Positions 1-7,354 of a stretch of DNA of 64,000 nt are shown piece by piece. Source of the stretch: Rossellomorea sp. SC111 (GTDB lineage Bacteria > Bacillota > Bacilli > Bacillales > Bacillaceae_B); the NCBI RefSeq assembly GCF_024733565.1, contig NZ_JANIOC010000008.1, forward strand, positions 62,001 to 126,000. The letters run 5' to 3'. The number at the start of each line of letters is the position of its first letter. Position 1 is the stretch's first letter. A model generated the notes under the pieces. That model did not search any database. It worked only from the letters and a program-made list of their open reading frames with translations, and had not been told where the DNA came from. Position numbers and translations under genes: made by a program.

Positions 1-2
1 AT

Positions 3-401
3 GGAAGCGATAGTAAGATTGCACTTATGAAGAAAACCAATCCGCCCCCCATTGAATTAGTGGACAATCCAGAGACTGACAGTTACGGTCACGCCATCAA
101 AAGGGAAATCTCCAAGATGGAGGAGCTTTATGATGTAGCTGTCATCCAGGGAAAGAAAGAAACGCTAGTTGTTTACAAGGTGAAACACTTGCACAGATTC
201 AAAATGAAAAAGATCGAAAAGAAAATGGACCGCTATTTGGAAGATAAATATCCAAAAGAAGATTTTATATTATCCAGTGACTATAAAATCTTTCTCGAAA
301 CCATCCGCTTAAAAGAAAGGCTGAAAAATGGGTCAATCTCAAAAAAGGATGCCGAAAAAAGATTCCAGGATATCGTGAAGCTGCAAAAAGAGAAAACGTA
401 G
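3..401 (+). CDS. YhcN/YlaJ-like sporulation protein, 5' end outside window
   Basis: The reading frame is open to the left edge: the codons before the ATG at 27 (GSDSKIAL) continue in frame without a stop, so this is the C-terminal 132 residues of a longer protein, not a gene starting at 27. The visible part is hydrophilic and Lys/Glu-rich with no membrane segment. It ends 12 bp before the spoVAC start and its stop overlaps the spoVAC ribosome binding site. In accessory spoVA operons of Bacillaceae this slot is normally filled by a YhcN/YlaJ-family spore lipoprotein, and the sequence looks like the C-terminal part of such proteins. The assignment rests mostly on position; the signal peptide and lipobox would be outside the window. 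Confidence 0.6.
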   Translation, partial: GSDSKIALMKKTNPPPIELVDNPETDSYGHAIKREISKMEELYDVAVIQGKKETLVVYKVKHLHRFKMKKIEKKMDRYLEDKYPKEDFILSSDYKIFLETIRLKERLKNGSISKKDAEKRFQDIVKLQKEKT

Positions 402-413
402 GAGGAATGTTTC

Positions 414-884
414 GTGGCAAAAACACAAAAAACACCCGAACAAAAGAAGTACGAACAGTTAGAAAAACAATATGAAACGAAGCGGCCCCTCCTGAGAAAC
501 GTGGTGAAAGCATTCTTTGTGGGAGGCTTCATCTGTCTGATCGGACAGGCGGTAACGTATATGTACATTTATTATTTCAACTTCACTGAGCAGACTGCAG
601 GGAACCCTACGGTTGCGACGATGGTCTTTTTCGCCATGCTCCTCACCGGCTTTGGGGTGTATGACCACATTGGTCAATTTGCAGGGGCAGGAAGTGCCGT
701 CCCTGTCACAGGCTTCGGGAACGCCGTGATTTCTGCCGCCATTGAGCACAGAACAGAAGGACTCGTCCTCGGTGTTGGAGGGAATATCTTTAAACTGGCA
801 GGATCTGTCATTGTCTTCGGGGTATTCTCAGCCTTTATAGTGGCATTAATCAAGACTATTCTAATCCAGCTGGGGGTGATCTGA
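414..884 (+). CDS. spoVAC: Stage V sporulation protein AC (SpoVAC)
   Basis: Inner spore membrane subunit of the SpoVA channel that moves dipicolinic acid into the forespore and out on germination; SpoVAC of B. subtilis is described as mechanosensitive. The protein has 156 residues: a charged N-terminal tail (about 1-35), then hydrophobic segments near 40-60, 75-95 and 125-150, with the family glycine-rich stretch TGFGVYDHIGQFAGAGSAVP in the middle. The GTG start is chosen because an AGGAGG site lies 8 bases upstream (400-405). Its stop codon overlaps the ATG of spoVAD (TGATG), indicating translational coupling. Length and motifs match the family. Confidence 0.95.
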   Translation: MAKTQKTPEQKKYEQLEKQYETKRPLLRNVVKAFFVGGFICLIGQAVTYMYIYYFNFTEQTAGNPTVATMVFFAMLLTGFGVYDHIGQFAGAGSAVPVTGFGNAVISAAIEHRTEGLVLGVGGNIFKLAGSVIVFGVFSAFIVALIKTILIQLGVI

Positions 885-1900
885 TGCTGCAAGGGACACG
901 TTCGTGGGTATTTCCTGGCAATCCGGCCATCCTTTCAACCGGTGTCGTCGGTGGGCCTTTTGAGAAAAAAGGAAACCTCACAGCCGACTTCGATCAATTT
1001 TACGATGATGTATGGATGGGGCAGGAAACATACGAGAAAGCCAACCGGACACTCATTGAAGACGCCGTTCAAATTGCTCTCGAAAAGCAATCTCTGCAAA
1101 AAAGCGATATCCAATTTTTTTTGACTGGTGATCTGATCAATCAAATCACCCCTTCAAGTTTTGCAGCAAGAACCAGTGGAATTCCTTATTTCGGTTTGTT
1201 CGGGGCGTGCTCGACATCTATGGAAGGTCTCGCGCTTTCAGCCTTTTTAGTGAATTATCACGGAGCCCGTCATGTGGTTACGGGAGCTTCCAGCCACAAC
1301 TCTGCTACGGAGAAACAATTCCGCTACCCCACTGAATATGGTGGCCAGAAACCCCCTACGGCCCAATGGACGGTTACGGGTGCCGGATATGCTGTAGTTG
1401 GAGATGGGACATCGGTCACCATGCCGACTCCGAGAGTGACATCTGCAACGATCGGGAAGGTGGTGGATATGGGGTTGAAGGATCCATTTAATATGGGTGG
1501 GGCCATGGCCCCGGCAGCTGTTGATACGATTGTTGGTCATTTTCAGGATCTGGGAAGGGACCCTTCCTACTATGATCTCATTATTACAGGCGATCTTGCC
1601 ACAATTGGAAGGCAGACGGCTGTTGAAATGTTGAAACAAAAAGGCTACGCGATCCCTGATGGGTTATTTCAAGATTGCGGGATGCTGATATATGGTGAAA
1701 GTCAGCCGGTTCAATCAGGAGCAAGTGGGCCGGGGTGTTCAGCCACCGTACTTTACGGTCATTTATTGAATGAGATGAAAAAAGGAACGTACAAACGCAT
1801 CTTGGTCATTGCGACAGGAGCATTGTTGTCACCCCTGACATTTCAACAAGGAGAGTCTATTCCTTGTATCGCCCATGCGGTGTCGATTGAATTTATGTAG
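884..1900 (+). CDS. spoVAD: Stage V sporulation protein AD (SpoVAD)
   Basis: SpoVAD is the thiolase-fold peripheral protein of the SpoVA complex and is known to bind dipicolinic acid. The 338-residue product has the typical family start (GTRSWVFPGNPAILSTGVVG), a conserved GACSTSMEGLALSA segment at the position of the thiolase nucleophile region, and SGPGCSATVLYGHL near the C-terminus. Its ATG overlaps the spoVAC stop by one base. The gene is followed after 20 bp by spoVAE behind an AAGGAGG site. Expected to be transcribed in the forespore with the rest of the operon; that promoter lies outside the window. Confidence 0.95.
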   Translation: MLQGTRSWVFPGNPAILSTGVVGGPFEKKGNLTADFDQFYDDVWMGQETYEKANRTLIEDAVQIALEKQSLQKSDIQFFLTGDLINQITPSSFAARTSGIPYFGLFGACSTSMEGLALSAFLVNYHGARHVVTGASSHNSATEKQFRYPTEYGGQKPPTAQWTVTGAGYAVVGDGTSVTMPTPRVTSATIGKVVDMGLKDPFNMGGAMAPAAVDTIVGHFQDLGRDPSYYDLIITGDLATIGRQTAVEMLKQKGYAIPDGLFQDCGMLIYGESQPVQSGASGPGCSATVLYGHLLNEMKKGTYKRILVIATGALLSPLTFQQGESIPCIAHAVSIEFM

Positions 1901-1920
1901 ATCTGAAAGGAGGAAACCAA

Positions 1921-2277
1921 GTGTTAGCGATGTTTTTTTGGGCCTTTACAATAGGTGGAATCATCTGTGTGATCGGTCAATTATTGTTTGATGTGGCGAA
2001 ACTGACCCCGGCGCACACATTAAGTCTGCTGGTAGTCTCGGGAGCCATCCTTTCAGGCTTCGGATTATATGAGCCCCTTATCGATTTTGCCGGGGCGGGA
2101 GCGACCATTCCCATCACGAGCTTTGGGAACGCACTCGTCAATGGGGCGATGCAGGAAGCCGGGGAACACGGATTGGTGGGAGTTCTTACGGGTATGTTCG
2201 AAGTCACAAGTTCCGGGATCTCATCCGCCATAATCTTCGGATTTATTGGTGCGCTCCTGTTCAAACCAAAGGGATGA
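1921..2277 (+). CDS. spoVAE: Stage V sporulation protein AE (SpoVAE/SpoVAEb)
   Basis: Small integral membrane subunit of the SpoVA channel, 118 residues, starting at GTG behind a strong AAGGAGG site. About four hydrophobic segments cover nearly the whole protein. The central segment LSGFGLYEPLIDFAGAGATIPITSFGNALVNGA is visibly paralogous to the SpoVAC stretch with the same glycine pattern (only parts are quoted here as evidence). The length corresponds to the short SpoVAEb type. It lies 15 bp before the DUF421 gene, which suggests one transcript. Note that the order AC-AD-AE-DUF421 fits accessory spoVA operons, not the canonical seven-gene operon. Confidence 0.9.
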   Translation: MLAMFFWAFTIGGIICVIGQLLFDVAKLTPAHTLSLLVVSGAILSGFGLYEPLIDFAGAGATIPITSFGNALVNGAMQEAGEHGLVGVLTGMFEVTSSGISSAIIFGFIGALLFKPKG

Positions 2278-2292
2278 TAGAGGTGAAAACAG

Positions 2293-2985
2293 ATGCCTGA
2301 ATACTTACAGGTGGCACTAAGAAGTATATTTATCCTGCTTTCCCTTTTTGCAATCACCAAATTGTTGGGGAAGAAGCAGCTGTCGAAATTATCGTTCTTC
2401 GAATACATCACAGGGATTACAGTCGGGAGCATTGCAGGGACACTTTCAATGGATTTGAACCTGCCCTTGAGTGAAGGGCTGATGAGTATCCTATTATGGT
2501 TTGCATTTCCCCTCCTGTTTTCTTTCCTGTCCCTGAAGAGCATTCGCTTTAGGAGATTTGCTGAAGGGAAGCCGACGGTATTTATAAAGGATGGAAATAT
2601 TGATGAAAAAGCATTGAAGAAAGAGAAGTATTCTGTTGATGAAATGCTTGAACAGTTACGGAAAAAAGATGTATTCCGCGTTGCAGATGTAGAATTCGCA
2701 TCCCTTGATACGAACGGCGATCTAAGTGTTATGCTGAAGAAAGAAAAACAGCCCCTTGTCCGGGAAGATGTATATGACATATCACTAAAATCCACTCCAC
2801 CACAAGCCGTCATTACAGATGGGAAAATCGATCAAAAAGCACTGTCTGAAGTAGGCTTTCCTTTGCCATGGTTAGTTCGTGAGTTGTCTAAGAGGAAACT
2901 CACAGTGGAATCTGTCTTTCTGGCACAATTAGATTCTGAAGGCAACCTGACATTTGATCTGTATGATTGGACAAACACACAATAA
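2293..2985 (+). CDS. DUF421 (YetF-like) membrane protein in spoVA operon
   Basis: A 230-residue protein with two or three N-terminal membrane segments (residues about 5-80) followed by a soluble region made of two similar halves, typical of DUF421/YetF proteins. Family hallmarks visible are LGKKQLSKLSFFEYITGITVG in the N-terminal region (first 20 residues of that motif match the family pattern) and repeated V/I-I-x-D-G-x-I-D motifs (FIKDGNIDEKAL, VITDGKIDQKAL). It follows spoVAE by 15 bp with a GAGGTGA site. DUF421 proteins occur in accessory spoVA operons, where they have been linked to spore heat resistance and germination; the biochemical role is unknown. Confidence 0.88.
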   Translation: MPEYLQVALRSIFILLSLFAITKLLGKKQLSKLSFFEYITGITVGSIAGTLSMDLNLPLSEGLMSILLWFAFPLLFSFLSLKSIRFRRFAEGKPTVFIKDGNIDEKALKKEKYSVDEMLEQLRKKDVFRVADVEFASLDTNGDLSVMLKKEKQPLVREDVYDISLKSTPPQAVITDGKIDQKALSEVGFPLPWLVRELSKRKLTVESVFLAQLDSEGNLTFDLYDWTNTQ

Positions 2986-3021
2986 AATATCCAAAAGCCC
3001 ATACGTTATCCTCTTTTTGTA

Positions 3022-3030
3022 CATATGTTA
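3022..3030 (+). promoter_or_regulatory. Possible mother-cell sigma -10 element for yjcZ
   Basis: CATATGTTA resembles the sigma-E/sigma-K -10 consensus CATAnnnTA and sits 34 bp before the yjcZ start; ATAC at 3001-3004 could serve as the -35 but the 17-bp spacing is long. Weak prediction based on the expected spore role of the gene. Confidence 0.3.
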
Positions 3031-3064
3031 TAAGAGACTAAAGGTAAAAGAGAGGTGAAATTAT

Positions 3065-3181
3065 ATGTATGGATATGGATACGGTGGCTGTGGATATGGC
3101 GGCTGCGGTTATGGTTCGACATTTGTCTTGATCGTTGTGCTTTTCATTCTCTTGATTATCGTCGGAGCAAGCTTCTGTTAG
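3065..3181 (+). CDS. yjcZ: YjcZ family sporulation protein (38 aa)
   Basis: A 38-residue protein reading [20 protein letters not shown] followed by one hydrophobic segment (residues 20-36) and ending in Cys. A Gly/Tyr/Cys-rich head followed by [18 protein letters not shown] is the signature of the YjcZ spore protein family. The ATG at 3065 is preceded by AGAGGTGA at 3050-3057, giving good spacing. A longer frame starting at 3055 in another phase is a shadow. In B. subtilis yjcZ lies next to spoVIF; here spoVIF follows after a repeat-filled 660-bp gap. Function within the spore is unknown beyond sporulation-associated expression of the family. Confidence 0.92.
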   Translation: MYGYGYGGCGYGGCGYGSTFVLIVVLFILLIIVGASFC

Positions 3182-3280
3182 AAAGGAGTACAAAAGGCAG
3201 AATCCTCATTAGAGAGATTTTGTCTTTTTGTTTTTATCTATTTTTTTCTAAAGAGTGACGTGTCGGGTGCTTTCCACTAC

Positions 3281-3376
3281 AGGTGCTCGCTTTCCGCGGG
3301 GCGTGAGTTGAGCCTCCTCGGGCTTTGCCCTGCGGGGTCTCAACTTTCCCGCAATTCCCGCAGGAGTCGAGCACCT
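3281..3376 (+). repeat. GC-rich repeat copy A1
   Basis: 96-bp GC-rich element bounded by the inverted ends AGGTGCTCG (3281-3289) and CGAGCACCT (3368-3376). It carries four blocks: CGCTTTCCGCGG (3288), GAGCCTCCTC (3310), GGGGTCTC (3334) and GCAGGAGTC (3360). The same element, with an insertion, is found at 40739-40960, and the same four blocks occur in reverse order on the other strand in B1 (3528-3693). No coding frame is supported here. Confidence 0.9.
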
Positions 3377-3527
3377 TCCGCTCCAATCAACTTAAAGCAT
3401 AATTTTTAAAACATGCCTAAGATAAAAAACTGAACATAGAAGCAATAGAACCTGCCTTTATACTACAAAAGTAGAGATTGACTTCTGTAGTATAAGCCAT
3501 GTTTATTATTGGTTTTGTCACTCCTGA

Positions 3528-3693
3528 GCTCTGTCGCACTAATCTTGTGAGATGGTGAGGGGAACTGCGTAGACTCCTGCGGAAAACGGGCGTGCCGAGA
3601 CCCCGGAAGCGAAAGCTGAGGAGGCTCGGCCGTCCGTCCGCGGAAAGCGGAGCGGTTCCCCTTGCCATCCCACCATACATTGATTGACAGAGC
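3528..3693 (-). repeat. GC-rich repeat copy B1 (inverted relative to A1)
   Basis: 166-bp element with terminal inverted repeats GCTCTGTC (3528-3535) and GACAGAGC (3686-3693) that extend imperfectly inwards for about 28 bp, and an inner pair GGGGAAC/GTTCCCC. Read on the minus strand it contains the A1 blocks in the same order and almost the same spacing: CGCTTTCCGCGG (3649-3638), GAGCCTCCTC (3627-3618), GGGGTCTC (3604-3597), GCAGGAGTC (3580-3572). A1 and B1 therefore form an inverted pair with a 151-bp AT-rich loop. Confidence 0.9.
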
Positions 3694-3847
3694 CCGGGCA
3701 GACAATATGTCTGAAAAGCAACAACCTTTGCGGAAAGAGATTGTTGTTAAGGAATGACAACATGCTACCTCGATTATTTTCATTTTCAATTCACGCTCCT
3801 GGGTTTTTTACATATGATGCTTATAGTTAAAAGGAGGCGTGATGGAA

Positions 3848-4108
3848 ATGAATAATAACTTTTTTAAGAATTTAGAGAAGAAGACAGGCGTTAACATGAA
3901 CGAAGTGTTAGAGCTTGCGAACTCTTTACAAAATGCAAACTTCAAAGATGAAGCTACGGTTAGAAGCGTCATCAAACGTGTATCTAAAATCGCCAATAAA
4001 CCTGTAAACAAGGAAATGGAAGATAAAATTGTCCAATCGATCGTAAACGATGGAAAGCAATTGGACTTCGGCACAATCTCCAACATGTTAAACAAGGGGA
4101 AAAAGTAA
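3848..4108 (+). CDS. spoVIF: Stage VI sporulation protein F (SpoVIF)
   Basis: Small spore protein needed for late coat/GerE-dependent maturation in B. subtilis. The 86-residue product begins MNNNFFKNLEKKTGV, closely matching the family start, and ends in a Lys-rich tail. Three in-frame starts are possible (GTG 3839, ATG 3842, ATG 3848) behind AAGGAGG at 3831-3837; 3848 is preferred because it gives a 10-base spacing and a family-like N-terminus, but 3842 cannot be excluded. No membrane segment. It is expected to be mother-cell expressed. The gap between it and yjcZ is occupied by the A1-B1 repeat pair. Confidence 0.88.
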   Translation: MNNNFFKNLEKKTGVNMNEVLELANSLQNANFKDEATVRSVIKRVSKIANKPVNKEMEDKIVQSIVNDGKQLDFGTISNMLNKGKK

Positions 4109-4136
4109 AAGAAGAAATCAAGATCAAGGAGAATGG

Positions 4137-4185
4137 ACATAAAAAAACGTGAAGCCACGTATTTTATGTTAATTCTTCTTTTTTT
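4137..4185 (+). terminator. Likely terminator after spoVIF
   Basis: ACATAAAA/TTTTATGT and inner ACGTG/CACGT arms form a hairpin at 4137-4169, followed a few bases later by TTCTTCTTTTTTT. The T-tract is slightly displaced from the stem. Confidence 0.55.
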
Positions 4186-4272
4186 AGGATGTTTTAAAGA
4201 GACAGGAAGGTAAGCATAAATACGTTTTTAACAATCTGAAATTGGGTAAATAAAACCAAGGAGGTCATAAAA

Positions 4273-4545
4273 ATGGGATATATTGCGCCGATTCCTCACT
4301 ATCAATACAAACAATATCAGGAAAGAGAAATCAAGGTTGATAAACACCACTTCAGCTTTTTCCCCTTACAACCGATTAAACCACTGAAAAATAATTCACA
4401 AGCTCACCCGGAAGGAACAAGCGAACACGTTCCACATTCCGATCAAGTAAAGGCTCCATATGAGAAACTAAGCAAACCATCCGTTCCTTCAACACTATTA
4501 GCACAGCTCACAGGAAAAGGAACCCACTTTAGCGAATATGTGTAG
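4273..4545 (+). CDS. Hypothetical 90-aa protein
   Basis: Unrecognised protein of 90 residues beginning MGYIAPIPHYQYKQYQEREI, with an excellent AAGGAGG site 9 bases before the ATG, so it is very probably real. It is rich in Pro, His, Gln and Tyr near the N-terminus, has no membrane segment or signal peptide, and looks largely disordered. The position directly after the yjcZ-spoVIF region and its composition would suit a minor spore-associated protein, but that is inference. It ends 26 bp before the chosen start of the MBL hydrolase, so the two may be cotranscribed. Confidence 0.7.
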   Translation: MGYIAPIPHYQYKQYQEREIKVDKHHFSFFPLQPIKPLKNNSQAHPEGTSEHVPHSDQVKAPYEKLSKPSVPSTLLAQLTGKGTHFSEYV

Positions 4546-4571
4546 TGAACCGATTCTATGGAGGTATTGAC

Positions 4572-5468
4572 TTGAAACTACAGAAATTCACAGAACATTG
4601 CTATGCATTTACCGGTGCGGTTACGATTGGTTATTGTGTAAAAGATGGAAAGGGGCTTTTAATCGATAGCGGATTGGATGATTCCGCTGTGAAGAAGGTA
4701 ATGAGAATATTGGAGGGAGAGGGACTTCCCCTCGATTATTGTGTGATCACCCATGCCCACACCGATCATTTTGGGGGTGCCCACTATCTTAAGAGTAAGT
4801 ATGATATTTCATTGTTTGCCCTGAAATTTGAAAAAGCCATCATAGAGAATTCCATATTAGAACCCATTTATTTGTTCAATGGGGCCGTTCCTATAAATGA
4901 ATTACGGAATAAATTTCTTGAGGGACAGGCAGTTGAGGTGGATGGAGAACTATTTTCAGGAGAAAATATCATTGGTCCTTTCACTTTCGACGTCATTGAT
5001 TTACCAGGGCATTCGCATAATCAGGCAGGTCTCCTGGTTGATGAAATCTTATATGCAGCAGACAGTTATTTTGGCCGTGAGACGTTGAAGAAGCATGTGA
5101 TCCCTTTCATTGTAGATGCAGACCAAACACTTGAATCATTAGAAAAACTCCTTCACATTTCCTGCAAAGGAGCGATACCTGGCCATGGACGATTCGAAGA
5201 CGACATCACCCAAACAGTGAAGGAGAATATCGAACTTCATAAAGAAAGGATGAACTCCCTTTTAGCAGTGGTAAATACATGTCCTAACGGAAAGACAATC
5301 GATCACATCTTGAAGGAATACTTGGAACTACATATGATCACCGTCTCGAACGTGGGGCAGTGGCTGCTATTTAGAACATCGGTCACAGCATACCTCACAA
5401 GTCTTGAACGTAAGAAACTCCTGTCCTTTTTGATCCAAAACAACGAAATGATCCTTAAACCCTGTTAA
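4572..5468 (+). CDS. MBL-fold metallo-hydrolase
   Basis: Metallo-beta-lactamase superfamily hydrolase of 298 residues. The Zn-binding motif HAHTDH (about residue 60) is intact, with a further DLPGHSHNQAG (His) near residue 142, an AADSYFG (Asp) near 164, and a C-terminal GHG (about 202), giving a complete set of metal ligands. The start is placed at TTG 4572 because GGAGGT (4560-4565) lies 6 bases upstream; a GTG at 4545, overlapping the previous stop, would add nine residues but has no site. A C-terminal helical domain of about 90 residues follows the MBL core, as in many uncharacterised Bacillus members. Substrate unknown. The gene converges on the DUF421 gene with a 4-bp overlap. Confidence 0.85.
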   Translation: MKLQKFTEHCYAFTGAVTIGYCVKDGKGLLIDSGLDDSAVKKVMRILEGEGLPLDYCVITHAHTDHFGGAHYLKSKYDISLFALKFEKAIIENSILEPIYLFNGAVPINELRNKFLEGQAVEVDGELFSGENIIGPFTFDVIDLPGHSHNQAGLLVDEILYAADSYFGRETLKKHVIPFIVDADQTLESLEKLLHISCKGAIPGHGRFEDDITQTVKENIELHKERMNSLLAVVNTCPNGKTIDHILKEYLELHMITVSNVGQWLLFRTSVTAYLTSLERKKLLSFLIQNNEMILKPC

Positions 5469-6139
5469 TACCCTTGAACCAACAAGGTTTTTCCATCTTC
5501 CCATTCTGCGTAAAGCACGTCCTTGGAAGAGAGGAAGCCTTGTTTTTTTATTTCACTCAATAACCAACTATCTTCTTGTCCGGCAAGGGTTAAGTTATCA
5601 TAGACAATTTCACCATCTACTATAAAGGCAAGAGGGAGGGTGGCTGCTTTGATTGGGAGTTGAAGATCCTGGCGCTGTACTATATCATATAGTGGCTTTC
5701 GAATGACGCTCAACGTTCCGTCTGATTCAAGAAGAGCATATTCACACTCTCTTACAGAAAATACATCCTTTGCACGAAGTAAATGCTGGAGCTGATTCAA
5801 ATCCAAATGATTCTTTTTGAGTTCTTCAAAATTGATATTCCCTTTATTGATGATTAACGAAGGGGTTCCCTCAAGCATATGTCTGAATCGCCTTGATTTT
5901 TGGGTGAAATATTCAGTAATGAAGATCAGGCTTCCCCAAATCGAAATGGCAGCGAGAATTTGGAAGACGGTTGTTTTCCCGTCATAAAGGGAGTTTCCCA
6001 CGAGCTCGCCAAGAATTAAAGCGGAAATGAAATCGAAAGCTGATATTTGCGTGATTTGTGTTTTTCCGAGGATTTTTGTCAAAATGAGTAGAGCAAAATA
6101 TCCAACTATCAATTCGATGGCAATGGACTTGATTTCCAT
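5465..6139 (-). CDS. DUF421 (YetF/YkjA-like) membrane protein
   Basis: A second DUF421 protein of 224 residues: N-terminal membrane segments at about 5-25, 35-50 and 58-76, then the soluble DUF421 region with LIINKGNINFEEL and LAFIVDGEIVYDNL as the two internal pseudo-repeats and the conserved ILGKTQITQISAFDFISALI segment after TM1. Start ATG with GGGGGAA upstream. It is only distantly similar to the DUF421 protein at 2293-2985 and is not in a spoVA context. Its function is unknown; members are described as paralogues in most Bacillus genomes. Confidence 0.85.
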   Translation of the reverse strand: MEIKSIAIELIVGYFALLILTKILGKTQITQISAFDFISALILGELVGNSLYDGKTTVFQILAAISIWGSLIFITEYFTQKSRRFRHMLEGTPSLIINKGNINFEELKKNHLDLNQLQHLLRAKDVFSVRECEYALLESDGTLSVIRKPLYDIVQRQDLQLPIKAATLPLAFIVDGEIVYDNLTLAGQEDSWLLSEIKKQGFLSSKDVLYAEWEDGKTLLVQGY

Positions 6140-6208
6140 GATGTTCCCCCTTTTCCATACCTTTCACCATTATCGCCGGGATGGTTCATGAATATACGAA
6201 GGGATAAA

Positions 6209-6248
6209 CAAAAAAACAGAGAATCCAGGCCTGGATTCTCTGTTTTTT
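6209..6248 (-). terminator. Palindromic terminator, between DUF421 and yjcF
   Basis: Perfect palindrome ACAGAGAATCCAGG/CCTGGATTCTCTGT flanked by A7 on the left and T7 on the right, so it can act in both directions. It lies at the 3' end of the yjcHGF minus-strand genes? No: yjcF ends at 6249, so the hairpin immediately follows the yjcF stop and is its terminator. Confidence 0.85.
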
Positions 6249-6671
6249 TCAGATAGTTTTTTTCATTGTTTTATGAGGAATGCCGGCATCCAGGAATTCA
6301 TCGGAAGTAACCTGATATCCTAATCCTTCATAAAAAGGAATGGCATATGTTTGGGCATTTAATTTCAATTGTGATAATGGCTGCCTCTTCGCATACTCTT
6401 CAATGGCGAGCATCAACTTACGCCCGGCACCTTTCCCCCTGATGGATTTAAGGACGCAGATCCTTTCTACCTTTCCAACTCCATCGAGAATACGAAACCG
6501 TCCAGCCCCGACCGCCTGGTTCTCATCATAAAGAACGAAATGGGTGGATTCGCTTTCATACTCATCGATTTCTTCTTCCAGGGGAACCTGTTGTTCTTCT
6601 ACAAAGATCGTCTTTCGTATATGGAATACCTCTTTGATCTGATCCTCTGTTTTGGCAACTTCGACGTTCAC
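6249..6671 (-). CDS. yjcF: GNAT family N-acetyltransferase (YjcF)
   Basis: GNAT acetyltransferase of 140 residues; the acetyl-CoA pyrophosphate loop is visible as VLKSIRGKGAGRKLM (R-x-x-G-x-G/A pattern) and the C-terminal AQTYAIPFYEGLGYQ is the usual beta6-beta7 segment. The start is GTG, located three bases after the yjcG stop codon, so translation is probably coupled to yjcG. The order yjcH-yjcG-yjcF on one strand is the same as in B. subtilis. The acceptor substrate is unknown. Confidence 0.85.
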   Translation of the reverse strand: MNVEVAKTEDQIKEVFHIRKTIFVEEQQVPLEEEIDEYESESTHFVLYDENQAVGAGRFRILDGVGKVERICVLKSIRGKGAGRKLMLAIEEYAKRQPLSQLKLNAQTYAIPFYEGLGYQVTSDEFLDAGIPHKTMKKTI

Positions 6672-6674
6672 CGT

Positions 6675-7202
6675 TTACTGTTCCTTCCCTAATCGGAATG
6701 TTTCGTACACGGTCCAGGAGCCGTTTTCTAGCTGATAAAGTAAGTGGAAGCGGTCGATTATTTCCTCGTGATCGATGCCAAGCATGCTCAATGAACCGAA
6801 AATATCCGAATGTTCATCATTCGAAAGCTTCTGGGCAATCGTGATGTGAGGAACGAAAGCGAATTCCGGTTCGTCACCCATGAAGTTTTGATGATGCATG
6901 TCATCGTGCAACCCTTGTAGTTCAGGCTTTGACTCGACCTTGAAATAGATCACATTGTTTACAGGTTGAAAGGAACTTACTTTGTACACCTTTAAATTAA
7001 ACGGGTCGTATTTCTTTGAAATCACGGAAAGTTTTCCTGCGATATCTTTAATTTGATCGTCGTCTGCACTAAAGACATTTTTTAATGTCAAATGTGGCGG
7101 GACCAATGCGTAATGAGGATCATAGCGTTTCCTATAAGAGTTCGCGATATCTTGTAGCTTTTTCGATGGGAAAATGACTATACCATAATTCATTTTCTTC
7201 AA
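6675..7202 (-). CDS. yjcG: 2H phosphoesterase superfamily protein (YjcG)
   Basis: A 175-residue member of the 2H phosphoesterase (LigT/2'-5' RNA ligase-like) superfamily. Both H-x-T/S motifs are present: HLTL near residue 38 and HITI near residue 120, spaced as required for the bilobal active site. Crystal structures of YjcG proteins have this fold, but their RNA or nucleotide substrate is not settled. Good AGGAGG upstream of the ATG, and TATACT-like -10 sequences occur in the 150-bp gap towards yjcH. Followed directly by yjcF. Confidence 0.88.
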   Translation of the reverse strand: MKKMNYGIVIFPSKKLQDIANSYRKRYDPHYALVPPHLTLKNVFSADDDQIKDIAGKLSVISKKYDPFNLKVYKVSSFQPVNNVIYFKVESKPELQGLHDDMHHQNFMGDEPEFAFVPHITIAQKLSNDEHSDIFGSLSMLGIDHEEIIDRFHLLYQLENGSWTVYETFRLGKEQ

Positions 7203-7354
7203 TCCTCCTCTATTTAACTATCATTGTCATATGTATAGTATAGCAAATTCTTCAAAAATTTAATATAGGGCGAATGAAAGAGCAATGGGCTGATTACAGA
7301 AGCTCAACGGCTGTTCTGACAGACAAGGGGGGCGCCACTTGCCTTTTAGGTCAG

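Noticed and set aside
27-29. ATG at 27 as start of the first gene
   Set aside because: The frame is open to the window edge and the residues before it continue a plausible protein.
1977-2813. Minus-strand frame of 278 codons
   Set aside because: Antisense to spoVAE and DUF421; composition (Ser/Arg/Phe-rich) is that of a shadow and no ribosome binding site is present.
3417-3789. Overlapping minus-strand frames in the yjcZ-spoVIF gap
   Set aside because: They run through the GC-rich repeat B1; their apparent coding is caused by the repeat composition.
4134-4214. 26-codon ORF with a lipobox-like LFLGC
   Set aside because: The ribosome binding site touches the start codon and the ORF covers a terminator-like hairpin.
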